Assembly (NCBI GenBank): GCA_030386875.1
Contig: CM059567.1
Coordinates: 82,825,130-82,889,129, forward strand
Origin: Morinoia aosen
Lineage: Eukaryota; Arthropoda; Malacostraca; Amphipoda; Talitridae
DNA: 64,000 nt
Direction of reading: 5' to 3'
Shown piece by piece: positions 54,734-64,000 of this stretch. Every line of letters starts with the position of its first letter. Position 1 is the first letter of the stretch. A model generated the notes under the pieces. The model did no database searches and had not been told where the DNA came from. It worked only from the letters and a program-made list of their open reading frames with translations. Position numbers and translations under genes: made by a program.

Positions 54734-54945
54734 ATGGCAACAGCCGATGTTGTAGAAACTAAAGTCTTCATGTGGTGACACTATGTTAAAGATGCAACTG
54801 GAGAAAGTGCGAGGTGTATAAAGTGCGGCAAGAGTTTTCTATGCAAAGGCTGGTCTACCAGTGGTTTGTTACGTCACTTAAAGAGTAAACACAACATAGT
54901 GAAGCCTGAAACTGTAAGCCCAGTTCCCTCAACTACTTCTTTTTC
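54734..54945 (+). pseudogene. hAT transposase N-terminus with BED zinc finger, interrupted
   Basis: The frame starts at ATG 54734 and has a W-x-H-Y-V-K-D motif with a TGA stop inside it (54776-54778). It then reads R-C-I-K-C-G-K-S-F and S-G-L-L-R-H-L-K-S-K-H, the CX2C...HX5H arrangement of a BED finger. After the finger the foldback element 54945-61565 cuts the gene; a Ser/Lys-rich frame resumes at about 61570-61660. The finger would have bound the termini of its own transposon. Confidence 0.75.
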
Positions 54946-56083
54946 ATTTCAAATTAATTCAAGTCAAGTTCAGTTTAATCCAAGTGAAGTTCGAATTAAT
55001 CCAATTCATGTTCAAATTAATCCAAGTTAAGTTCAATTTAATCCATGTCAAGTTCAAATTAACCCAAGTCAAAGTCAAATTAATCCGAGTCAAGTTCAAA
55101 TTAATTCAACCCTACGTTGAGTTGAGAACTGTTATAATCACTCTTTAATTTGAGTGCTCTTTGTGTTAAATATGTATCTACTGGATGTGATGAGCAAGAC
55201 AAACGGTTTTCCTTTGAGCAAGGAATACATGAAATTTCTGCCGGTGTTGCCATCTGAAGACAAGCTGCCGAAAAATGTGCTAAGTATCCAGTGCTTCCAC
55301 TTTAGGGTAAAATACCCCATTTTAGGGTAATCAGGGGTTGTCTAGGGTAGAGCTTAGGGTAAAGCAAATTTTCATGGTTTTTAGGGTAATTTGACTTTTG
55401 ACGGGGTAGCGCAGCAAAATTGTAGGGTAATTGCTTGTTTTCAATACTGATTTCAAGTTTGCTTTCATGTACGACAATATGCTTTGTGCAAGGTACTTTG
55501 CAGAACAAAGCATTGATGAAAATGTTCAATTTGAGAGATGTTTGGAACAAGCGCAAATCTTGCCCGAACTCGCTATTAATTTAGTCTTTCTTGCACACGA
55601 CGATAAGGCGCAAATTGATGTGCTCATCGCTGCATCTCCCTCAGATCTCTCTTCAGTATAATGTTGCCAGATTTGCTGCATGAATAATACCTTGGTTAAT
55701 TAATATTAATGACAATAATTAAAATGATAGGGAACTTGATACGAGTGTAATGTTTGGAATTTCATATTTTCTTGCCTTACATAACTAACTCGTAAATGTA
55801 TCATGATTTACACCAAAACATCGGTCATCGTCGTATACTGGAATTGAACAGCTACATAACGTGTACAAAACGACACTGCCAGAGCCGAGGGCAGATAGTT
55901 TTGTTTCAGTCGAGTGCAATTAAATGTGAAAGGTGCTGTCACGTACAGTACTGCATTGTGACAAAATATTTGGTTACTTGCGTCTCAGTAAAATTTTTAC
56001 TATTAAATAGATTCTGTGTCCGATGAAGCTGCTACACCACCTATGAAGGAAGGCAAAATTTTAATGTCTGATAACCTTTTTTC

Positions 56084-56895
56084 ATGAAAATGAAAGGAAG
56101 GATGGAGATGCGAACAACTGTTTCGAGGCTAGAAAAAGAAAGGTTAGAGAGGTCTCAGTCTTCTACCTCAACTAAGGATATGGCATACTGTACTATATGC
56201 TCTACTACTATTACGTTAGGTAAATCTGAGATTATTCTTCATGCTAAGAGTCAACGCCATAAAAATCTCTCAGTGCAGTGAAGGAAAACAGAAACTAGAA
56301 CTTTGTTCATTCTATCACACGATCCAATTGACAAGTCAGGTATAAAAACTGAATTACGGATATTTGCATACCTTTCTGGGCATAATTTGCCTATTTCGTT
56401 AAGTGACTCATTAATAAAACTACTGAAACAAATGTTTCTTAAAAGAAAGTTCGCTTAGGGAAACAAAGAGCTTCAAACATTATTAGACAATGTTTCGGTG
56501 AACATCTACTAAGTGATCTTGTCGTTGTCCTTAATGAACATTTATATTCTGTAATAATTGGTGAAACAACAGTTACTGATCGCAGTAAAGCTAAACAGCT
56601 CGGCGTCATCGCCCAATAACGGAGTGAGAGTGCGATTAAGAGCTTCTCTGTTTATCATGTTGAAAAAGAGGATAGCACAGCCAATGGATTGTTTACTACT
56701 CATAAAAAAGATTTCAGTGATAAAAATATTAAATTGAGCGACATTATAGGATTCTGTATTGACACGACTAATGTTATGATGGGATCCAAACATTCTGTGG
56801 CTTCTTTGTTAAAAAAAAATTGTCGTCTTCATAGAAGAAATGTTGGCTTGGTGGAAATACATATATTGAGAGTGAATAAAAAGCTTGTGAGATAG
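56084..56895 (+). pseudogene. hAT transposase, frameshifted and stopped
   Basis: It begins with a zinc-finger-like C-T-I-C and H-A-K-S-Q-R-H-K segment (56190-56270). Recognisable pieces follow in changing frames: FAYLSGHNLPISLSDSLIKL near 56365-56425; S-V-I-I-G-E-T-T-V-T-D-R-S-K near 56548-56595, which corresponds to the first catalytic aspartate region; and GFCIDTTNVMMGSKHSVASL near 56750-56810, the second conserved block. Multiple stops and at least two frame changes break it. The C-terminal dimerisation domain is absent or lost in the insert after 57000. Confidence 0.8.
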
Positions 56896-57833
56896 AAATC
56901 TAGGTTTTAGTCCATTATTCTTGGCACTAGGGCTTACTAGCGTAAGACTCCGATTCTTGGAGGTGCTACAAGTATTCAACGATACGCTTTTGGCTTTTTT
57001 GACATGTAGGCTTCTGTCAAAAAATAATCCGGCCATGGGCCGAGATTCTTAATTGTAACGAGGCTCTTATTTGTAATTCAATGGGGCATTGAGCCTTGAG
57101 TAACATCTGCTTCGCATTACTCAACGTAAATTATTTCTATAGGCAGTTAAATTCGAGCAAATTGAGTATAATGATTACAAAAATTTTGGGAAAGTAATAA
57201 ATCTTCATTCAGTGCATTATATTCTTTTCCCCGTTCTTTGCAATTGCACCGAGAATTAGGGTGTACATGAACTTATTCACATCTAAATTCCTCTAATTTT
57301 TTTGCGCAAAAATTGTGAAACTCTGTTTGTGTTGTGTTATGAAGTTCTGCCTGACGGGCGTAATTCAAGTTTTTACTTTGGACAGGGTCACCAGCATTCC
57401 TATGCCTATGGCTAGGCACATGAACACAATTTTTTTGGAGTGTTTTATTGAATGTTTGCTTGGCCCTTTTGACTCTGAAGGAGTAGGTAATCGGGTGCTC
57501 TACTGGCACCTGGTTTTTCTGATCAGCTTGCACGAAATCTACCTCTGTAGGGCAATAATACACGACATCTTTCTCTCGCCTTTGGTTTTTATTAGGTTGA
57601 CCCTGGGTACCGTGACTACGGCCGGTCGTGGGGTGGATCCGCTTCTTGTGGAAGGAGGTCCGGGTCCCTTAAGGCGACGTACTCCAGCTGCGTGCCGTGG
57701 TTCGCGGGAATCCGTTGTGGGTCCAGGCGAGGACGTGTATTTTGTGTAGATAAACCGCCGATGCGGGTGATACGTGTGATTTAATTAGGGTGTCTCAAAA
57801 GAGGCAGCACCCACCTGATGTGGTTGCTGCGTG

Positions 57834-57945
57834 GGGAGCCGTGTGGCTGAGTGGGTTTGAATGTGAGCCGTGTGGCTGAGTGAGTTTGCATGTGAGCCGT
57901 GTGGCTGGGTGAGTTTGAATGTGTGAGCCGTGTGGCTGAGTGAGT
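57834..57945. repeat. 29-31 bp tandem repeat, four copies
   Basis: GAGCCGTGTGGCTGAGTGAG recurs at 57836, 57865, 57894 and 57925. Confidence 0.9.
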
Positions 57946-58083
57946 TCTTCTGTATGGGAGAGAAGGGCTGGATCATTTGTTCAAGCACAGTTACAGAGAG
58001 AGAACAGTCGCTGCACAGGCCAGGCTGCGAGCTGACTGCTGATTTACAGAGTTGCCTCGAATCGAGGAGTCTCTTTGCTGGTA

Positions 58084-58120
58084 CCTCGGTCGTAATTCTG
58101 GCGCCCGAATACGGCCGAGG
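58084..58120 (+). other. Hairpin presenting a lysine-tRNA-type primer site
   Basis: CCTCGG...CCGAGG arms enclose CGTAATTC and GAATACG arms, leaving TGGCGCCC in the loop. From 58099, 15 of 18 bases match the classic lysine-tRNA primer-binding site. It may mark the 5' LTR/internal junction of a retrotransposon fragment, though no second LTR was found. Confidence 0.4.
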
Positions 58121-58123
58121 CAG

Positions 58124-60373
58124 TCGCAATATTAAGTACATCGTATGGACAATCATGAAATCTCCCTAAGTGCCATTTTCCCCATTTCTCTAACCCAAGA
58201 GTATGCTCAGAGTACTACAAGGAGTGAGCGGAGGTTTGGGTGATTTAAATCACGGGCGTTGCATCCCAATACTTAAGAGAACACACAAGTGCCTTAGGAT
58301 TGGCAGTTGTTATATTAGAGCAATTTACACTAAGCAAAATAGTCAAGGACTTTCTGCACTAGCCACACTAAATCTAAGGTTAACCGGATCACTGCTAGCC
58401 TCACCCCTTGCAAAATATCAGGGGGCAACCACAGAGCTTCAACAGCTAAATTATGAGAATCTAAGCCTGAATTAAGTGATTCTCTTACGCTACAATTGAG
58501 TGATACGAGAACCATAAGGTTGTTCTCGGTTATCCAGAGGGGAATTAATTTACCTAGCCAATCAGCAAAACCTGAAGGCACAATGCCAAAAATCGTAATC
58601 ATGAGGGCACACTCGAACTTAATTAAAAACTAGCGGCAAGAAAAGGGAACACATATCACAAGGATGGGGCAGAATATTTTGACCCCATAATAATTATGTT
58701 TGAACAACACTACTTCTGGCAATCGACCCTAAAAATAACCATGTGGTCGAGGAGAACATGCAGCACATGACAACAGGAATTTGCAGGTTGAACTATCACT
58801 CCAACCCAGGGAACCAGGGTAATTTGGAGTGAAACTTGAGGAATTGGTACTCGTGAATATTCAGACAATTTTCAGAAATGAACTACCAATCATAAATTTA
58901 GACAAGAACTCATGAGGCAATAAAAATCCTGTAACGCTAAAAACACAACACTCTTAGAATTTTGGCACAAGAGACATGACAGCAATTAAGACAGGGTTTC
59001 TCATCAACTAACCTCCATGTGAGCTAGAATTGCTCCGAAATATTTAATAAAATTGGGTTAATTGAGGGCATTTTGGAAAACCAGATCTTGACTAATAACT
59101 GCAAAAACATGAAGGACAGAACTAAAAATGACTCAGGCGACATGGAAACATTTCTTGGTAAGCTAGGTCAATAACTAAAAGGACTATCAATTATTCCAGC
59201 ATGACTTGGCGTGCTAGGACGCCTAATTTGGCCGTCAATTCGAAAGGTTGAATTTAGAGTCGGCCAACTAAGGAGAAATTCTTGACCTTGAATTTATTTA
59301 AAAAAAAACTAACTAACTTGATTTTGGAACGGTGCCCAAAATCTACCTAAATTAAGCGCTAATTGTATGTGTAAGGTTCCCAAAAAATCTATGATTAACC
59401 TTTACACTAAATTATTTTCTTTGCAAGGCACTAAAATTTTCATTGATTCTAGCAAGAATCTAGACAATGATTTACTAAGAAATCTTATTGATTTTTAAAC
59501 AACACAGCACCTACATTTGCTCAATACTTCATATGCTATCTAAATTGATAACAATAAAACCTAACTTCTCTTACACAAAACACACAGAGTTATTACACAA
59601 AACTATCTAAAAATATTACTACTAGGCACACAATCACAAAAATGAATTGTCCGATCAATCTAGACAAGAATGGACATTAGGATACTTTAACTAAATAATT
59701 TACCGTTACGTAGAAAAGAACACGCCTAAACCAAAAATCTCACCCGAGGAAGCAATGCACTAGTGACGCACACACAAGCAGTGATTTTTAAAAAGTGAGC
59801 GTTGGGTGGCGACGAGTGTTGCCACGGTGCGTCTCTGAGGAGTCTCTAAATAATATTTTGAACTGAATTCTACAGAGACATATTTTTTTGGTGCACAATT
59901 TTAATAGATTATGGGTAAAGTTGAGTAATTTTCTTATTCAAAAATTAATGAGAGTGATTATTATGCGATACTTGGATTTTTAGATGGACGTTTTAAAAAT
60001 TCGTAAATTTTGGTTGGTAAGGGGCTGGAAACGTCCACTACAGTGTTCCATAAATAAATGTTCCGAGCATTACTTTGTCGTTCATTTCTTCTTACTATGT
60101 CTTTGCTTCTTTCTGCCAGTCAGGAATAGATCACCTGGCCTCACACTTTATGCTCATGGAACAGAGCTTGTAACTAGGTAACCATACAGAGATGATAAAC
60201 TATAATGAAAGCAACATAAAATGTTGCACGTAACTTGACAAATATGACTCCGTAAAGTCAGAGAATTCCATTTTCAAATACCTGCATGACCCTGGTGTTG
60301 TGTCATTTCTACACTTATAAACATGGAAACATTGAATATTTTCATGTAATATCAGCAATGGGCATATATCATA
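58124..60373. other. Interior of the hAT element, no gene supported
   Basis: A-rich sequence with small frames. It may derive from the retrotransposon suggested by the hairpin at 58084, but no protein motif was found. Confidence 0.4.
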
Positions 60374-61689
60374 TTTTAGGGTAATTTATGTATTTTTAGG
60401 GTAATCTTGAGCAAAGTTTTAGGGTAGGAACTTTCGCACTCGTGTAAGCCCTGTAAGTATCCAGCATCAGGAGACAGTGTGATCCAGATATTTGAGTGGC
60501 GTGAAAGATACCAGTCAATTATAAAAACTCCGTATTATACTACACATTAAGGCTGTTTTAAAGTTCTACATTAATGGCAATGTGTATTCATTCAAATAGT
60601 TATGTTCACATGATAATCTTATGTTACACATTTACATAGAAGTATCGAGAATTTATTTACAGTCATATAGAGGTTTATATGCGTGAAATTCCACCTTACA
60701 ACATATTTATATATGAAATAAATATACACGTAACTACATTGGATTACCATTCGACGATATGTAGATTTAATCGTTAAAATAAAAATACAAATGCGATTCA
60801 CTGAGTACTTATGCACGATTCCGCTTAACTACAATTTGTTGAGTGCATTACTACACAGATACATTCCTGCATTAACAATAAAAATATTGCCATCCCTTCA
60901 AATTATTAGGCCAAGGCAAATATGTCATCTATTATGTCGATGAAACAAATTTTAACTTGTTTTTACAAAAATCGTTCGGACGAGCGATAAAAGGACTTCG
61001 TTGCTATATTTCTTTTAACGATTAAATCTACACATCGTCCAATGGAAATCATATGTAGTTGCATGCATTTATGATTTGATGTGAAAAAGTGGAATCTCAC
61101 GCAAATAAATCTCTACTTGAAGGTGAATAGACCCTCGATGCTACTCTGTGCAACATAAAATTACCCTTTGAACATAAATGTTTGTATGGATGCATACCAC
61201 CATTAATATAAGTGTAAGAACAACTTTAATGAGTAGTATAATACAAAGTTTTATAATTGACTTGAATCTTTTATGCCGGTCAAAGATCTGAATCGCTTAT
61301 CTGCCTCATGATGCTGGATACTTAGCACATTTTACGGCAGCTTGTCTTTAGACCACAACACCGGCGGAAATTTTATGTATTCATGCTAAAAGGAAAAACG
61401 TTGGTCTAGCTCATCACATCCAATAGATAATATTCAACACGAAAAGCACTCAAATAAACGAGTACTTATGACAATTCTTAACTCAACGTAGGATTGGATT
61501 AATTCGAACTTGACTTGGATTAAATTGAACTTGACTTGGATTAATTTCAAGCGAAAAAGGTGTAGTAGCTCAGAAGACAGAATTCGTATTGGAACAAAGC
61601 GCCCTCATGCAAAGGAGAGCAGTAGTGAAAGCACTAAACCTAAACAAACAAAATAACAAGTTTCATTAAGGTGCATCAAAGTACTCCGT

Positions 61690-61990
61690 AAGCACAAGTG
61701 ACCAAGCTTGTAGCAGTTGATACCCCTGAGGGGAATACAACTATTGTATCTAAGGGAATTAGCGCTCCCAGGGGGACAATGTGAGGGCCCGAGCTAAAGG
61801 TTAGGTAGGCTTTCTTTATGTTAAAATAACATAGGTTTTTGTTTTGTTACGGGCCATCTTTTTTCGGTTCACTGCTGTCCTGTTATTTCAGCACCTACTA
61901 CTTTCTTCTTCAACTTTGATCTTGTTTCATGAACTTCTTTCTCATCTTACTGTTTCTGTGCCCTTTCTACGTAGATTCTACGTTCCCTTA
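61690..61990 (-). repeat. Inverted partner of the repeat at 50600-51210
   Basis: Reverse-complement blocks CCTAACCTTTAGCT, CCCCCTGGGAGCGC and ATACAATAGTTGTATTC follow the same order. Confidence 0.6.
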
Positions 61991-62568
61991 ACGCCATACT
62001 AAATGGTGCCTTCTTCCTTCCTCTCTTTGGATCTCATTTGTTGAGGATAGGGAGATAATGAACTTTGTGGGATGAAAACAGTTTACACTTTGGCTTTCTT
62101 GACATCAGGGAATAATATTAGAATTATATGTTGCGGCAGATATTGAAAACAAAATCATTTTAAGCGAGCATGGAAAAATGAAAGTAAGTTGGCTGCCTAA
62201 AAGAGCACACTTTTACTCACAAAACATATTCATGAGATTTTTTAATTAAATGCTTGACAATAACAAGGGGAGAATTTTCAAACAAAACGGAATTTAGAGT
62301 ACAAATGGAAGTCACTTGATTAGAAATTTTGCAGAAATTTGTGTGAGTAAATGTATGAATATTTATGAATGTATAAAGTATATATCTATATGCACACGCA
62401 TACATATATGTACATAGATACAAGGATACAAGCTTGAAATTACATGTTATGTTTTTTAATTAAACATGTTTACATAAGTATCGAGAGTTCAAAGTCAAGT
62501 CATCCCCCAGAAACAGTTACGAATCTGGTACGGAAAGCTACTGCTTCCATAAGGTTTTTCAAACAAAT
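61991..62568. other. Unannotated stretch
   Basis: AT-rich with ATATGTACATA-type low complexity; no gene. Confidence 0.4.
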
Positions 62569-62921
62569 AAATGTACGAGGAGCTCACGAGATTCGAACTC
62601 AGGACTTAAATTCACCGCACCAGAACGCTATCGATCGCGCTACCGACCACCCTAAAAAGGTGATCGAAGCACAATGAAAGCAATCTTGGCACAGTGAAAG
62701 CAGGCACGCACTTGGCCCGACACATATATTTTTTAATTTTTACTTAAGTATCGAGAGTTCAAAGTCAAGTCGGGCCAAGTGCGTGCCTGCTTTCACTGTG
62801 CCAAGATTGCTTTCATTGTGCTTCGATCACCTTTTTAGGGTGGTCGGTAGCGCGATCGATAGCGTTCTGGTGCGGTGAATTTAAGTCCTGAGTTCGAATC
62901 TCGTGAGCTCCTCGTACATTT
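62569..62921. repeat. Perfect palindrome of a tRNA-type SINE, 153-bp arms
   Basis: Arms 62569-62721 and 62769-62921 read as exact reverse complements with a 47-bp spacer. Each arm contains a tRNA-like head (GGTCGGTAGCGCGATCG and box B GAGTTCGAATCTC). A TATCGAGAGTTCAAAGTCAA block occurs once before the left arm (62480) and again in the spacer (62748). Confidence 0.92.
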
Positions 62922-64000
62922 ACATGTTTACATAAAAGTCATTAGTTGATAAGCATCTTATTAACCATGTAAGGGTAAATCACACATAAATTTGTAGTTT
63001 TTAGATAAATGCTTTACATTGATAAAGAGAAATGCAGTGTTAGGTAACGTTTCAAGTTGAGCGTGAAAAGGAAAATAGCTGTATTTATAGTTTAAATGCT
63101 TATTGCTAGTTCAGTAAACATATGTATCTACATATACACATATATACAATCACACAGATTCCTTCATACATGCACATAACTTGCATACATGCACATGTAC
63201 ATACATATGCACATACGTAAATATTAACATAAAAGAATCATAAAACATAAGCATGCTGTAAAAATATTGTATTTGAATATAGGGTAATGAGATTCATAAC
63301 TACTTTTTCAGTACGCACTGCACTTTACAATTGTTGATGAGGCGCAAGATGATAAGCTATTTTGGTGTTAAATTCTCTCGATGTATGAGGGATTTTGATA
63401 CTGTGGGGAGGTTTGTTCCACAGTAAGGTGCCAGATGTTGACCGTCTTCTGCCGAATGTCAGATGAACGATAGTTGACTAAGACATTGTTGTTTCGGTTC
63501 GGCTTTAGGTGAAAGTTGGAGGATGGTATTGCACTATCACAGCGTTGCTCAGAGAAGACAGAAGGTCATGATAGAGAAAACTTTGAAGGTCATAGTTTCT
63601 TTGGACATTGACACATAAGCTTCACGATTTACAGGTAGTAAAAGATATCGTAGAAAATATTAGGAGCGGAAATAAACCTTCATACATATGCAACAAAAAA
63701 GAAGCAAAAAAAGTGAAAAGTTCATAAATTTATTGAAACGAATTTCTGAATATACATGAAGAAAAAGGAAAAATATTTCCGAGAAGAATCTGACTAAAAG
63801 AAATTATTGACGACCAAAAAGAGAAAATAAATAACCTTGTTTTCCTTCTGGACCATTGACAAAAAAAAAATCAACGTAAAAAGTTAGAAAATAGAAAGTG
63901 CACTCTAATTATTTCTGGGCAATTACCACATTCACGTACTGGCGAAGACTGTAAGGCAGTTTGCAGACTCCTGAAGGACAGCATCAGCATTAACCTCAGT
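62922..64000. other. Unannotated stretch
   Basis: TACATATGCACATA-type low complexity near 63120-63230; no gene recognised. Confidence 0.4.

Larger units (their letters stand above)
55289..60453 (+). mobile_element. hAT element, 5.17 kb, with decayed transposase
   Basis: It is flanked by the 8-bp duplication TAAGTATC (55281-55288 and 60454-60461). Ends are CAGTGCTTCCAC and, complemented, CAGGGCTTACAC (10 of 12 identical). Both ends carry several TTAGGGTAA units (left about 55301-55430, right 60374-60430) in the same orientation. A broken plus-strand transposase lies at 56084-56895. The stretch 57273-59980 looks foreign to the transposase and includes a primer-site-like hairpin. Confidence 0.88.
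54945..61565. mobile_element. Foldback element, copy B, split by a hAT insertion
   Basis: The left part (54945-55288) and right part (60454-61565) together match copy A at 32100-33595: CAAGTTCAAATTAATCC tandem units, GAGCAAGACAAACGG, AAGGAATACATGAAATTTC, then arms and centre. The centre is in the opposite orientation to copy A. It lies inside the BED-finger gene. Confidence 0.8.

Overview
The window looks like eukaryotic nuclear DNA from an arthropod, most likely an insect. The evidence is the AT-rich intergenic sequence, a spliced gene with TATA/Inr and AATAAA signals, tRNA-derived SINEs, and a transposon mix (Ty3/Gypsy, Penelope, PIF/Harbinger, hAT, mariner, piggyBac-type MITEs) typical of large arthropod genomes. 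No bacterial operons, CRISPR array or rRNA were seen. One convincing host gene is present; most of the rest is nested mobile DNA and decayed repeats. The species cannot be named from the sequence.

Region by region: 1-299 is a diverged LTR. 2346-2921 is a mariner remnant. 5499-6644 is a TTAA-flanked inverted-repeat element. 6872-7212 is a foldback abutting the 3' part of a Penelope-like element, which carries a GIY-YIG endonuclease and a hammerhead-ribozyme-like motif at 7975-8032. A PIF/Harbinger element (9300-10527) split a GTG-rich minisatellite. Then come a 25-bp tandem array, a tRNA-like gene, a 120-bp satellite, a broken DUF4806 gene on the minus strand (13571-14475), a SINE, and a decayed paralogue (16385-17090, minus) of the host gene at 49 kb. 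18054-27421 is a complete, apparently very young Ty3/Gypsy retrotransposon: identical 237-bp LTRs, AGTG target duplication, intact gag and pol, and a T-TTT-TTA slippery heptamer joining them.

28397-34854 is a 6.46-kb non-autonomous hAT element (19-bp TIRs, 8-bp duplication CTGTGATG) filled with nested palindromes and a piggyBac-type MITE. 34.9-48.6 kb is mostly unannotated, with two pairs of old duplicated segments, a second SINE, a GC-rich patch and a mariner (46386-46896). 48878-50272 holds the host gene: a two-exon secreted protein with Gly/Leu-rich, (Asn-Pro)n, Thr-rich and helical C-terminal parts. 53.3-62.0 kb is a stack of insertions: a foldback element at 54.95-61.57 kb lies inside a BED-finger hAT remnant and is itself split by a 5.17-kb hAT element (55289-60453; TSD TAAGTATC) with a decayed transposase. 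A perfect 153-bp-arm palindrome of a tRNA-type SINE lies at 62569-62921.

Little is co-regulated in the usual sense. The working units are the Gypsy element (gag and pol by frameshift), the Penelope fragment (endonuclease plus ribozyme motif) and the secreted-protein gene with its dead paralogue. Element boundaries, duplications and motifs were read directly; family names come from motif recognition; no alignments or database searches were run.
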